Counted from the first letter of the stretch, positions 39,184 to 50,372 are shown. The stretch is DNA of 64,000 bases from Clostridium sp. (GCF_016650035.1 NZ_JAENWM010000007.1:1-64000); one strand, 5' to 3'. The notes: generated by a model from the sequence alone, not told the origin. Numbers and translations are program-made.

Positions 39184-41508
39184 TTAAACAGTTTTTAAAA
39201 TAGTCGTATTAATTATAAAATTCAATGTATCTTTTGATTCATTTGAACTTTCCTTTAACTCATTAAGAAAGTCATTTTGAATTTGCATTAAATCAACATC
39301 CTTTAATGCAAATGTTTCTTCTATTTCATGAATTTCCTTCTCTATAACTACTTTGGATGAAGATAGTACTATATTTTTTTTGATTGATAATTTTAAAACT
39401 AATAATAATTGTGTATATACTTCTTTACTTAAATTTAAATCAGAGTTTCTGAGAGTTTTTGTTAAATATTCAAGCGATTTATTTAATTGATTAGTATACA
39501 GCTTAACGTCATGATTACCTATTATAAATGCTAACATTGCTTTAATAGTATATTTTATATTGCTTTCTATGCCACTTTCAACATTAACACCAAAGGCTCC
39601 ACTAGCTAATTGATTAGAAGCTAAAACTCTTAGCATTTCACTCTTTTGAAAATTAGCATATATCTCATTATTATCTTTTAACTGTGATAAATCTCTATAA
39701 TAAAATGAAGTTGATTCAGAATCATCATCTAACTTATCATAGGAAATCTCTAAGCTTTTCGTGGTTTTAACAGGCAATATTTCTCTTATTCTTATTCCTA
39801 GTATTGGGTCTTCCATCTCTTCATAAAGAATAAAAGAAGTTTCTTTGCAAATTATACCAACTTTTTTAGAAATTTCAATAATTTTGTTATTCATTGCTTC
39901 TTGCAATTCTCCTCGTTCATATTTAACTCTATGTTGAAGAGATTCTATTCTTTTTTTGTACCATACTTTTTCGATTAAATTAACATTTTCTTCTAGTTCT
40001 AAGTCGTTCAGCATAATTCTTCTTTGAATTCTATTCTTGCCAACTTTTCCTTTTAAGGTTACAACTCCTTCGACTTCTCCATTGATCTTAGCAAAAATCG
40101 AAAATGGCTCTTTATCATACATATAACTAATTGTTCTTGGGAACGTTGTTTCTACTTTCATTTTACCCCAATCTATTTCAATGTCCGTAATTTGAGGATT
40201 TTTAATCCTATTAAATTGTTTAAGCACTATGTCTTCAATTCGCTCCCCAGGATAAATAACTTCCGCTACGCCATAGGTAATCTGAGCTAATTTATTTATG
40301 AAATAACTATTTACCGAAGTATCTATTCCAAAAGGGAATATTCTACTTTCTTTGATATTTTCTTCTACGAAATCTAATATTTCTTTTTCATTTTCCACTA
40401 AATCATCTGTAAAGAGGAATATTATGTTTTCCTCACTTTCACTTTTTTCAAGTAATGCATATTTTATTGCATCAAAAATAACTGCGTCTTTTTCTGCTAC
40501 AAGATCTTGAATCCACTTACTAGCATTACTTAGATTTTTTTCGTTAAAATCAACCTTTAATTCTTTAGAAAAGTGGTGAAGTTCGTCTCCAAAAGCTACA
40601 ATATTAAAGGTATCCCCTATGGTTAAATTCCTTAAACATAGCTGAAGAGCATTTTTACCCTCTATTAATTTATTTCCACCCATTGACTGAGATAAATCTA
40701 GAAGGAATATATAGTTTGCTCCGGATACTTCTTGCTCTATTTCAATTTCAGGTATAAATCTTAAATATAAAATCCCCTTATCTGCCCTAGGATAATCATA
40801 AATCATTCCTGTAGTTTCTAATTTTTCTTGTTCTTCTAGTATTATTTCTAAATCACTATTCATTTTTTGATTTTTTCCGTCTAAAGTTACTTTGTATAGA
40901 TTATTTTCTTCATATTCAACCTTTAACTTATGAGATGAGCTCTTAAATTCTAATTTTGTTAGTGATTCGACAAGTAGCCTTAAAGTAAATTTATAATTAT
41001 AAGCTTTACCTGTTTTACTATCTTCACCAGAAATTAATTCATCATCTTTAGATAGATTTATAGGAGTAATTATTGTTGGAATAATTAATTTCATATTATT
41101 ATCTTCGTAGCTAAGTTCTTCGATATAGGACACTTTTATTTTTACAACTTCATTAGGAATTATCTTGCCAATAACTATTCTAAATATATTATCATTAAAT
41201 TCCTCTAAAATAATAGTTGTATTATCTTTACCCTTAAAGTTCTCATATATTCTACTGGCTTCTTCCTTATCTTGTATTAACCCTTTTATAGTCCTTCCAC
41301 CAAGTACTGCTTCAAATCCTGATATAACTGCTCTCTCTGGAATTGGAAATGTATAAACTGCCTCTACATCATTTGTTCCTCTATTTTCATAAACATGGTC
41401 GATAGTATACTCTGCGAATTCCCCACATAAATTTCCTCTAATATTTACTTCTTTTAAAATTATGTTGTTTTTCAATTGTTTGCCATGATTACTTGAATGA
41501 ATTGCCAT
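39184..41508 (-). CDS. VIT + von Willebrand factor A domain protein
   Basis: N-terminal VIT (DVEAVYTFPIPERAVISGFEAVLGGRTIKG), VWA MIDAS-like DLSQSMGGNKL; ATG at 41508 after GGAGGG. Confidence 0.88.
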   Translation of the reverse strand: MAIHSSNHGKQLKNNIILKEVNIRGNLCGEFAEYTIDHVYENRGTNDVEAVYTFPIPERAVISGFEAVLGGRTIKGLIQDKEEASRIYENFKGKDNTTIILEEFNDNIFRIVIGKIIPNEVVKIKVSYIEELSYEDNNMKLIIPTIITPINLSKDDELISGEDSKTGKAYNYKFTLRLLVESLTKLEFKSSSHKLKVEYEENNLYKVTLDGKNQKMNSDLEIILEEQEKLETTGMIYDYPRADKGILYLRFIPEIEIEQEVSGANYIFLLDLSQSMGGNKLIEGKNALQLCLRNLTIGDTFNIVAFGDELHHFSKELKVDFNEKNLSNASKWIQDLVAEKDAVIFDAIKYALLEKSESEENIIFLFTDDLVENEKEILDFVEENIKESRIFPFGIDTSVNSYFINKLAQITYGVAEVIYPGERIEDIVLKQFNRIKNPQITDIEIDWGKMKVETTFPRTISYMYDKEPFSIFAKINGEVEGVVTLKGKVGKNRIQRRIMLNDLELEENVNLIEKVWYKKRIESLQHRVKYERGELQEAMNNKIIEISKKVGIICKETSFILYEEMEDPILGIRIREILPVKTTKSLEISYDKLDDDSESTSFYYRDLSQLKDNNEIYANFQKSEMLRVLASNQLASGAFGVNVESGIESNIKYTIKAMLAFIIGNHDVKLYTNQLNKSLEYLTKTLRNSDLNLSKEVYTQLLLVLKLSIKKNIVLSSSKVVIEKEIHEIEETFALKDVDLMQIQNDFLNELKESSNESKDTLNFIINTTILKTV

Positions 41509-41810
41509 TGTATCCCTCCTGATTTTATAAAACAAAAACTTTACAGAATGATTCAAATACTATATATATATTTTATCATTAATATCCAAATTAGTCTTTG
41601 AATTTTTTGCGACAATTTAATTTTATACCAGTATTTTTACATATTTTATATTTTTCCTACACTTTAGCAATTAGAAAATCATTCACATTGCTAAAATGCG
41701 GTTAAAAGTTTCATCATAACTTGAGTAACTCAAGCTTATATATTATAATTAAGTATAAATACTATAGATTGTAATCACAACTTCTGTCCTATGAAAGGGG
41801 AAATTCATAA

Positions 41811-43040
41811 ATGAAAAATTGTATAGTAGCACAATCAGGCGGTCCAACTTCTGTAATAAATGCTAGCGCCATTGGCATTCTCGACACCAATAATAGTCTT
41901 CACTTTTACGATAACGTCTATGCTGGTATAAATGGAATACAAGGTATTTTAGACAAACATATTGTAAACCTATCTAGCATTCCCTATGATGAAACTCGTG
42001 GATTAAAGTATACTCCATCCTCAGGTCTTGGCTCTTGCAGATATAAATTAAAATCCCATGAAGAAAACAGTTCCGAGTACATAAAGCTTTTTGAGATATT
42101 AGAGGAATACCAAATTAAAACCTTTTTCTATATAGGTGGTAATGATTCACAAGATACTGTACATAAATTCAGCATCTACGCAAAGGAACATAATAAGGAT
42201 GTAAAATTTATAGGCATACCTAAAACTATAGATAACGACCTACCTATTATGGATCATACCCCTGGCTTTGGAAGCGCAGCCAAACTAATTGCCACATCAG
42301 TTCTTGAAAACTTCCTAGATGCCAGTGTATATCCTGCAAAAGGAGTGTTCATACTTGAAACTATGGGCCGGGATACTGGGTGGCTTGCAGCTAGTGCTTG
42401 TATCGCAACTATTAACGGTAGTCCTGCTGCAGATTTCATCTATCTTCCCGAAGTAGCTTTTGATACTGACAAATTCCTTTCTGATGTAAGTAAAAAACTT
42501 ACTGAGAAAAACCATGTTTTCGTAGTAGTATCTGAGGGAATCAGGACTAAAGAAGGTAAATTCTTAGGTGAAACTTTGGTAACAGTTAATGATAAATTTG
42601 GCCATGCTCAGTTAGGTGGAGTTTGTGGCTATCTTAAAGAATCACTTTTAAGCACTAATACCGCTGAAAAAGTTAGAGTTTTAGAACTTTCTACAATTCA
42701 ACGCTGTGCTATGCACTGTGCATCTCAAACTGATATTGATGAAGCCTTTGAGGTTGGCAAAGCCGCTATTACTTATTCAATAAACGGAATAAGCGGCAAT
42801 ATGATAGGTATAAAAAGAATATCAAATTCGCCTTATATTGCAGAAACTTTTGTCCTTGAAGCTTCAAAGGTTGCTAATAATATTAAGTATTTCCCTATGG
42901 AATGGATAAACGAGGAAGGTAATAATGTTACAATGGAAGCCTATGATTACACTTTGCCATTAATAATGGGAGAACCTAAAATAACAATAGAAAATGGTCT
43001 TCCAAAATACACATTTTTAGATGAGGCTTTTAATTTATAA
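41811..43040 (+). CDS. 6-phosphofructokinase, predicted pyrophosphate-dependent
   Basis: QSGGPTSVINAS, YIGGNDSQDT, IPKTIDNDL signatures. Confidence 0.9.
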   Translation: MKNCIVAQSGGPTSVINASAIGILDTNNSLHFYDNVYAGINGIQGILDKHIVNLSSIPYDETRGLKYTPSSGLGSCRYKLKSHEENSSEYIKLFEILEEYQIKTFFYIGGNDSQDTVHKFSIYAKEHNKDVKFIGIPKTIDNDLPIMDHTPGFGSAAKLIATSVLENFLDASVYPAKGVFILETMGRDTGWLAASACIATINGSPAADFIYLPEVAFDTDKFLSDVSKKLTEKNHVFVVVSEGIRTKEGKFLGETLVTVNDKFGHAQLGGVCGYLKESLLSTNTAEKVRVLELSTIQRCAMHCASQTDIDEAFEVGKAAITYSINGISGNMIGIKRISNSPYIAETFVLEASKVANNIKYFPMEWINEEGNNVTMEAYDYTLPLIMGEPKITIENGLPKYTFLDEAFNL

Positions 43041-43186
43041 ATTTAAATCATAATTAAGCCAGCTTTGATATGCACAATCTTGACATAAAATGCACAGTAT
43101 TGTACTATTGTATTGTATATTTGAGCAGTATATGAAAAAATTTCATGTTTTTATATAGCAAAAATTAAACAATAGGAGTGAAAAAA

Positions 43187-44644
43187 ATGAGTACTAAAAA
43201 AATAAGAACTAGATTTGCACCAAGCCCCACTGGAAGAATGCATGTTGGTAATTTGAGAACTGCGCTATATGCTTACTTAATAGCTAAGCATGAAGATGGA
43301 GATTTTCTATTAAGAATAGAGGACACAGACCAAGAAAGATTTGTAGAAGGTGCTGTAGATATAATATATAACACCCTAAAGCTTACAGGTCTTAAACATG
43401 ATGAAGGCCCAGACCTTGGTGGAGATTATGGTCCATATGTACAAAGCGCACGACGTGACATATATACTAAGTATGCAAAACAGTTAATTGATAGTGGTGA
43501 AGCTTATTACTGTTTCTGCACAAAAGAGAGACTAGATAAGTTAAAATCTGAAGTAGAAGGAAACAGTGGTAATTTTAGATATGATAAACATTGCTTAAAC
43601 CTTACCAAAGAAGAAATAGCAGATAATTTATCTAAAGGTATGCCTTATATTATAAGACAAAACAATCCTACTGAAGGGTTTACCTCTTTTAAAGATGCAA
43701 TTTATGGTTCAATTTCAGTAAATAACTCAGAACTAGATGATATGATTTTGATAAAATCTGATGGACTTCCTACTTATAACTTTGCAAACGTAATTGATGA
43801 CCATTTAATGGACATTACACATGTTGTTCGTGGAAATGAATATTTATCTTCTTCTCCAAAATATAATAGGTTATATAAGGCTTTTGGATGGGAAGTTCCA
43901 ATTTATGTCCACTGCCCACTAATAACAAATGAAGAACATCAAAAATTAAGTAAGAGAAGTGGCCATTCATCCTTTGAGGATTTATTAGAATCAGGATATT
44001 TAATGGAAACAATAATTAATTTTATAGCCTTACTTGGTTGGAATCCCGGAACTAACGAAGAGATTTTTAATCTAGAGGAACTAGTTAAAGCCTTTGATTA
44101 CAAAAACATGAGTAAATCTCCAGCGGTTTTTGATGCTGTAAAGCTAAAATGGATGAATGGAGAATATATTAAGAAATTGCCATTAGACGTATTCCATAAG
44201 ATGGCTCTGCCTTTTTATGGTGATTTAATAACTAACAAGAATATAGATCTAATGAAAATAAGTCCTCTTGTTCAAACAAGAATAGAGTTCTTGCATGAAA
44301 TTCCTAGTCATATTGACTTCATTGAAAATTTACCACAATATGATATTGATTTGTATGTACACAAAAAAATGAAAACTACACCAGAAAATTCATTAGAAAA
44401 TCTAGAAAGTCTGTTACCAGTATTAGAGAATCTAACTGATTGGTCACTTGATTCATTGCACACTACAATAATGGAATTCATTAAAACTCTAGGAGTTAAA
44501 AACGGCCAAATGTTATGGCCAATAAGAACTGCTTTATCTGGCAAAGCTTCATCTCCAGGCGGTGCTTTTGAGCTTGCTGAAATTTTAGGTAAAGAGGAAA
44601 GCATTAAGAGAGTTAAAATTGGAATTGAAAAGCTTAAAAAATAA
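43187..44644 (+). CDS. gltX: glutamyl-tRNA synthetase
   Basis: [42 protein letters not shown] (KMSKS-like); ATG 43187 after AGGAG. Confidence 0.95.
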   Translation: MSTKKIRTRFAPSPTGRMHVGNLRTALYAYLIAKHEDGDFLLRIEDTDQERFVEGAVDIIYNTLKLTGLKHDEGPDLGGDYGPYVQSARRDIYTKYAKQLIDSGEAYYCFCTKERLDKLKSEVEGNSGNFRYDKHCLNLTKEEIADNLSKGMPYIIRQNNPTEGFTSFKDAIYGSISVNNSELDDMILIKSDGLPTYNFANVIDDHLMDITHVVRGNEYLSSSPKYNRLYKAFGWEVPIYVHCPLITNEEHQKLSKRSGHSSFEDLLESGYLMETIINFIALLGWNPGTNEEIFNLEELVKAFDYKNMSKSPAVFDAVKLKWMNGEYIKKLPLDVFHKMALPFYGDLITNKNIDLMKISPLVQTRIEFLHEIPSHIDFIENLPQYDIDLYVHKKMKTTPENSLENLESLLPVLENLTDWSLDSLHTTIMEFIKTLGVKNGQMLWPIRTALSGKASSPGGAFELAEILGKEESIKRVKIGIEKLKK

Positions 44645-44654
44645 ATAGTGCTAA

Positions 44655-44706
44655 AACTAAAAAAGATAGAGTTTCCGACTTTTATAGCCGTAATCTCTAT
44701 CTTTTT
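44655..44706. terminator. bidirectional terminator
   Basis: AAAAAAGATAGAG...CTCTATCTTTTTTT. Confidence 0.85.
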
Positions 44707-46974
44707 TTAGTTACTAAACCCTATGTCATCTAATAATACTTCACCTTCAGTGGTTTTATTAAATATAAAATTAATATATTCAATATTACTAAGACTAACT
44801 TCAGGGTTTTTGACCATGAAATTTTCCAGTGGTATTCTATAACTTTGAAGCCCCATCTCCATTTCATTATCATATATTTTCTCTAAAAATGACCATTTGG
44901 TAAATTTCACTTTAAATGCAGGATTTAAAACTCCAACCTCACTTAAAGCTACCTCTGAAACTAATCCATTTTCATCTTTAACTTCAATAGTTAAATCAAT
45001 ATTATCTATATTTTCACTAAATCCTGTATCAGCCAATGAAAAGTTTAATATGCTACTCTTACTTAGCTCCCTCTTAGAGAAATCTTTTGGTAATTCAACC
45101 TTGTAAGTTGCAAAGCTATTTTTACTTCTTGTTTCAATGCCATAAGTATTTTTCCACCTAAGAAATACTCCACTATTGTTTTTTTCTTCCTCATTTCTTA
45201 AAGGAGTATCTTTCTCCCTCCAGAATGTAAAGCGCTCACCTTTAAGCTTTACTCCGGAAGTTGTACCTGTAGTTATATCAACGTCCTCCTCAAAATTTGC
45301 TATTACGCTATAACTAGAATCCTCAAATTTACTAATATATTTTGTCTGAGGTAATATTTTTTGCCCATAATTATAATTTTGAAATAATTTAATATAATCC
45401 CTTTTGTTATAAAGAGTATTTTGTAAAAAAGAAGATATATATATCTTCGCAATTTCTCTCTGCTCCTCTCCCGCAAGCATTGAATTTACATTTAGAAACA
45501 GTCCACTAGGTCCACCTATATCGATATTCCCCCACGTAGTATTAAACTGCCCATGGTTAGCCCCTTCAATATAGAGGGATGTTTTAAAATACTCTTTATC
45601 ATCAGTAAACGCAATACGATCATACTGTAAATCACCATAAAAACTTGATACATCTCCATCCTGTGAACCTTGAAGCACCAAATAATTAACATTCTCAAGT
45701 GGTGTTAACTTACCACCTGGTTTGTACTGTCCATCTGTAGGCGCAATAGCTACAACAGATTTAATATTAAACTTAAAATCAAACCCTATATCAGCATCAT
45801 TTGGATAAAAGTCAAGATTATTAAACGTTGCTGCCGTAGCCACTGCTTCTCCACCTCTTGAATGGCCTATTAATGCTATGTTTTCCATATCTACTTTTTC
45901 ATAAAAAATATTATCTATGCTTTGGTTCCACTTTTCAAAAACCTCTAAATGTTTAAGAAGCATCCACGCTCTTGCATCATTTTCATTTCCCATACTTCCA
46001 CTCCAAGAGCCATTCAAAAAATTCTCATCTACGGATACTGCTATAAATCCTTGACTAGCAAATAATTCTCCTAAATACGCATATCCGCTATCCGAATAAT
46101 CTTCCATAGCATGATTTCCATGAACTATCATAACTAAGGGGTACACACCTTCCTCTTTTGGATACCACACTGTACCATTTAAAGGATATTCCCTCTCAGT
46201 AAAACCCCAAAATAATTCTCTCATCTTACCTTTAAATCCAGATATTTTCCCTACCATTTGAGTAGCATTCACAGTACCAGATATTAACTTAGCGTCTTTT
46301 CCAAATTGAGGTCTTTTATCGTTACCACTTCCATAAGTTAATGAGCCTACAGTATATTTGCGGTCATCTAGTGGATTTCTAAAATCACTATCTACAACTG
46401 CTTGTACACCATTTACTATTGAAACTTCATTTACTTTCTTAAAACCAAGATTCACATTAGTAAATGCCCAAATACCTAAGTATACATTTACAACTATACT
46501 AATGAGTAAAAAAAACAACACTTTATTTTTCTTAATACCCTTTTGCCCCATTTTTTTTATGTTAATAGCCAGAGATGTTTCTACCATAACTATTAAAACA
46601 GTGCAAATGATTGCTTGCCATAGCTCTATAAATAAAAAACCTTTAAAAACAATAGTTAATATTAAAACTCCCGAAAGTAAAATAATAGTTGTTTTTTTAG
46701 GTAAATGTCGTAGCACTTTAAAAATCAATTTAATCAAAGCCATACTTAGCAGTAATGCAAATACCCCTATTATTGTTAAAATAGCAGAATCCACTACTAT
46801 CCCTAGCCCTGTGTTTACATATCTTCCTATTATGGCGAATACTATTATTGTAGTTATAATTAACGCTAATTTTATACCAGTCGAGTACTTATCCAATCTT
46901 TCCATACTCTCTATTATTTTTTTATTATTTCGATTAAACTTCACTTTTATAAACCGTACTATTTTTTTAATCAT
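44707..46974 (-). CDS. multi-TM membrane protein with C-terminal alpha/beta hydrolase domain
   Basis: 755 aa; several N-terminal TM helices, then VMIVHGNHAMEDY and nucleophile elbow IGHSRGGEAV. Confidence 0.75.
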   Translation of the reverse strand: MIKKIVRFIKVKFNRNNKKIIESMERLDKYSTGIKLALIITTIIVFAIIGRYVNTGLGIVVDSAILTIIGVFALLLSMALIKLIFKVLRHLPKKTTIILLSGVLILTIVFKGFLFIELWQAIICTVLIVMVETSLAINIKKMGQKGIKKNKVLFFLLISIVVNVYLGIWAFTNVNLGFKKVNEVSIVNGVQAVVDSDFRNPLDDRKYTVGSLTYGSGNDKRPQFGKDAKLISGTVNATQMVGKISGFKGKMRELFWGFTEREYPLNGTVWYPKEEGVYPLVMIVHGNHAMEDYSDSGYAYLGELFASQGFIAVSVDENFLNGSWSGSMGNENDARAWMLLKHLEVFEKWNQSIDNIFYEKVDMENIALIGHSRGGEAVATAATFNNLDFYPNDADIGFDFKFNIKSVVAIAPTDGQYKPGGKLTPLENVNYLVLQGSQDGDVSSFYGDLQYDRIAFTDDKEYFKTSLYIEGANHGQFNTTWGNIDIGGPSGLFLNVNSMLAGEEQREIAKIYISSFLQNTLYNKRDYIKLFQNYNYGQKILPQTKYISKFEDSSYSVIANFEEDVDITTGTTSGVKLKGERFTFWREKDTPLRNEEEKNNSGVFLRWKNTYGIETRSKNSFATYKVELPKDFSKRELSKSSILNFSLADTGFSENIDNIDLTIEVKDENGLVSEVALSEVGVLNPAFKVKFTKWSFLEKIYDNEMEMGLQSYRIPLENFMVKNPEVSLSNIEYINFIFNKTTEGEVLLDDIGFSN

Positions 46975-47009
46975 AGATTTCCTCCTTCGACTATATGATA
47001 CTTATGAAA

Positions 47010-47062
47010 AACACAAACCCCCTCTATTTTACATCTATAGAAAGGGTTTGTGTTTATTATTT
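47010..47062 (-). terminator. hairpin terminator
   Basis: AAACACAAACCC...GGGTTTGTGTTT 12-bp arms. Confidence 0.75.
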
Positions 47063-47118
47063 TGTTTAGTATTTTATTTAAAATTGCTTTACTTCCTGAT
47101 ACATAAGAATAATAACTT

Positions 47119-47742
47119 CTAATTACTATATTTAAAATAAATTAATGAACTTAAAAACCTCTGATATTTAGTAATCTCAGAGCTGACTTCGCGTCCTCTA
47201 AAGAAAACCATTGAAATAACTTCCCATAAAAACACCCATCCGCCTATATTAAATCCTTGTTGTATAGTTCCAAGGAATATATTATCACCAACAGTTGTAC
47301 CTAAAAAAACAGACACTGCAAGGAGACCAAGTGATGTTATTATATATTTAAATATCTTGTGATAATTATCTTTTAAAACTTTAATTTCTTGATGCAAATA
47401 AAAAGAATAATAAGTTTTTATACCTGCAATTAAAGATTCTTCTCTATTTACGTCTTTTCCCTCTTTTGGTAAGTAGAAGCATATATCCACTCCATGTTTA
47501 TCCGGGATTTCTTCAAAACAATTTTCAAGAAAAATTGCTAAATCCGGATCCATATCTCTTTTTTTGAAAGGAGCGTGGTCCCAATCATTAAATATATCAT
47601 TATACTTGTCTAAAGCTACCTGTATAACATAATTTCCGGTAGTAGGACTTTTCTCATAAATCTTTTGAAGATAATCACTTTTCTTTGCTTTCATGGTTTT
47701 TTCCTTCCATTTGCTATTCATGTTCTGCAATACATTTTGCAT
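47119..47742 (-). CDS. hypothetical membrane protein
   Basis: 207 aa, two TM segments. Confidence 0.6.
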   Translation of the reverse strand: MQNVLQNMNSKWKEKTMKAKKSDYLQKIYEKSPTTGNYVIQVALDKYNDIFNDWDHAPFKKRDMDPDLAIFLENCFEEIPDKHGVDICFYLPKEGKDVNREESLIAGIKTYYSFYLHQEIKVLKDNYHKIFKYIITSLGLLAVSVFLGTTVGDNIFLGTIQQGFNIGGWVFLWEVISMVFFRGREVSSEITKYQRFLSSLIYFKYSN

Positions 47743-47992
47743 TATATCAACCCTTCACAACCAATACAGTTATGTCTCATTATACACCGATTTCTTAAAA
47801 TAGCCAAATAGAGCCATTCTAGATAGTCGGAGGATTATCGAAACCATTCACGTTATACTCTAGTTTACGTTAAAGTCCACATGTTTAGACTGCTATTCGA
47901 TAATTAGAGCCTTAATCGTTATGTTATCTAACATAATTATGATACTACTTGCTTTTATTATGCACAAATAACATTATGTTTATTACTATTAT

Positions 47993-48769
47993 TTATAGAT
48001 ATAAATTAAAATACCAATTTAAAATTTTCTCCCCATAAATAATTATTAAAAAAGTTGCCATTATAATGGATGGACCAAAAGGCATTTCCGCTCTACCTTT
48101 TTTCTTTTTAAAAATAAGTAAATAACCACCAATAACCCCACCAATTATGAAAGAAAAAAACAGCATCATAAAGGTTAATTTGAAACCTAAAAACAATCCA
48201 CAAAGTCCGCAAATTTCAGCATCACCCCAGCCCATACCCTCTGTTCCAAGAATAAGCTTGGACATTAAAATAATAAAAGTTATAGTACCCGCTCCAAGCA
48301 TCCCACCATAAACGTAGGTAAGTACTTGTTCACCTAGGTAAAAGTTAACCCCTAGAAAAACAATACCCACTCCTATAGCCATCCAAGTAGTTGTGCTGTA
48401 TACATCCATTGTGTCATAATCTATCATAGCTATAATTACTAAAAAAGGTATTAGTATTAAAAACTTTAGAAGATTTATATCTAATCCATACTTAAAATAA
48501 GTTAATAAAAATAGCGTAGCTGTTGAAAGTTCTACTAGGGCATATCTACTAGATATTTTCTCCTTGCAGTTTCTGCATTCTCCTCCTAAGAAGATCCAGC
48601 TAATTACTGGTATAAGATCATAGGGCTTTATACCATTACCACAGGAAGTGCAATGCGAGGGTGGAAATGATATACTTTCCCCTCTTGGAATCCTGTATAT
48701 ACATACATTTAAAAAACTTCCGATTAATAGTCCTAGAATAAATATTGTTATTGGAAAAATGCTTTCCAT
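47993..48769 (-). CDS. pilD: type IV prepilin peptidase
   Basis: GSFLNVCIYRIPRGES, CTSCG...CRNCKEKISSRYALVE, GWGDAEICGLCGLFLG. Confidence 0.95.
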   Translation of the reverse strand: MESIFPITIFILGLLIGSFLNVCIYRIPRGESISFPPSHCTSCGNGIKPYDLIPVISWIFLGGECRNCKEKISSRYALVELSTATLFLLTYFKYGLDINLLKFLILIPFLVIIAMIDYDTMDVYSTTTWMAIGVGIVFLGVNFYLGEQVLTYVYGGMLGAGTITFIILMSKLILGTEGMGWGDAEICGLCGLFLGFKLTFMMLFFSFIIGGVIGGYLLIFKKKKGRAEMPFGPSIIMATFLIIIYGEKILNWYFNLYL

Positions 48770-48858
48770 TAGTGGAGCCCCCTTTTGTTTGGCTTTGTAG
48801 TTTTTGACTCTATTGTTAATTTTAACATATATGTAGAAATAAGAACATTAAAAAATTT

Positions 48859-48889
48859 ATTGTCCAAAGTCATATGTGCTTTGGACAAT
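48859..48889 (-). terminator. rho-independent terminator of the pilin gene
   Basis: ATTGTCCAAAG-TCATATGTG-CTTTGGACAAT, U-tract on minus strand. Confidence 0.85.
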
Positions 48890-48940
48890 CAGATTTAAAC
48901 CTAAATAGAATTATCAATCTTCTATTAGTAAACCTTATTA

Positions 48941-49369
48941 TTATTTGTTATAGGGTTCTACTTTTGTTGCTAGTTCCGGGTATAATTGAAATTCATTCGT
49001 ATCGTCAAGATCAGCACCTGCAATAGTTTGAGTTTTATCTGAAGCAACTGTTACCGTTACTAAATCATCAGCCACAGCTATTGTAAAGTCTCCCGATATT
49101 AACTGAGGTGTTGGGTACTGTGAAAGGTACTTTACTATGTCAGCTGCAACAGGAGCTTGGGGTGCTTCAAAAATCACATTATCGTTCATGGCCAACACCG
49201 TTGCATCTGCAATGACCCTCGCACTTGCAATATCTGCTTTTACTTTTGCATCCTTTTGTATATTAGAATACTTAGGCACCGCAATTGCTGCCAGTATGCC
49301 AATAATTGCAATTACAATTATAAGCTCAATTAAGGTAAACCCTTTTTTCTTTTTTAAAGTCTTTTTCAT
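48941..49369 (-). CDS. type IV pilin
   Basis: KKGFTLIELIIVIAIIGILAAIAVPKY prepilin signature. Confidence 0.95.
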   Translation of the reverse strand: MKKTLKKKKGFTLIELIIVIAIIGILAAIAVPKYSNIQKDAKVKADIASARVIADATVLAMNDNVIFEAPQAPVAADIVKYLSQYPTPQLISGDFTIAVADDLVTVTVASDKTQTIAGADLDDTNEFQLYPELATKVEPYNK

Positions 49370-49715
49370 TTTCTAATTCCTCCTAATATCTTTTTTATTT
49401 TAACTCCTTATGAGAGCTAATATCTTTTTATAGTTAGAAATTGTGCTTTCACGTATGATAGCTGTTTTATAGAGTTTTTTATTATTTCCATAATTAAAAA
49501 GCCTACTATAGGAAAAATGGTAACCTAGCTTCATGGTTATATAAAGAATATTAGCCATACTTTTAATAAAATATACCTCCCTTAATCCTAAATTTCTTAT
49601 CATTTATGAAAACCTTCTCAGTTAAATGAGCTGAAATAAAGCATTATGCCATATTAATGGATTTAAAAAATAATTATAAAATATATTTTTCAGTACTTTA
49701 GATTTGAACAAAAAT

Positions 49716-49762
49716 AAAGAGTGAATTTCAATCCTAAAAATAGGATAAAATTCACTCTAATC
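49716..49762 (-). terminator. hairpin terminator
   Basis: AGAGTGAATTT...AAATTCACTCT with inner ATCCTA...TAGGAT. Confidence 0.65.
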
Positions 49763-49783
49763 TAAAATATTATATTAGTTTTT

Positions 49784-50323
49784 CTATACCACATCAAAGC
49801 CATATATTCTATCAACTATCTTACTATTAAAGTGACATTTCATAAGTCTATACGACATATATAAATCTCCTGAAGCACCTAATAAATTAAATAGGAATAT
49901 TACACCACCAAGCGAAGTCGGCAATAATAATGATGCAATAGACATCACTGTTACTGGTGCTAGAAGAATAATTAAAAATTTAGTACGCTCTATAGGCAGC
50001 TGTGAAATTTCCATAGTATAAGCATAAATTCCTTTGAACCCATACTTAACCTTACCACCAAAAACTTTAAATGCAAATCCATGTATAGACTCGTGTATAA
50101 TTGATATTGGAACCATTAAAAGTAGTGCATATATAAAAAAATTAATTACTAAGTATTCACTTGGATAAAAGATAAAAGGCCTTAGAAAAAAATTGTCAAT
50201 TATACTATCTGCGTTACTTCCTAGAATTTTTACTATTATAAGTGCTATAAAAATACATATTACATGGGTTTTCCACGAAATTTTAAAAGACATGTCCATC
50301 ACCTCATTTAGAAGTATTGACAT
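49784..50323 (-). CDS. DUF3267-like integral membrane putative zinc metallopeptidase
   Basis: IHESIHGFAFKVFGGKVKYGFKG (HExxHG) with flanking TM helices. Confidence 0.75.
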   Translation of the reverse strand: MSILLNEVMDMSFKISWKTHVICIFIALIIVKILGSNADSIIDNFFLRPFIFYPSEYLVINFFIYALLLMVPISIIHESIHGFAFKVFGGKVKYGFKGIYAYTMEISQLPIERTKFLIILLAPVTVMSIASLLLPTSLGGVIFLFNLLGASGDLYMSYRLMKCHFNSKIVDRIYGFDVV

Positions 50324-50372
50324 GTTTTTCGGTTATTAAACTATTTTTATGACCGTAGCCATAACATTTGGT

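Noticed and set aside
43041-43186. possible T-box or tRNA-related leader upstream of gltX
   Set aside because: No T-box sequence (TGGNACCGCG-like) or terminator/antiterminator pair could be seen
46358-47122. 254-aa + strand ORF
   Set aside because: Antisense to the membrane hydrolase gene and crosses its upstream terminator; no RBS
49400-49603. 67-aa minus-strand ORF upstream of the pilin
   Set aside because: No family signature, weak RBS; probably chance ORF in the intergenic region
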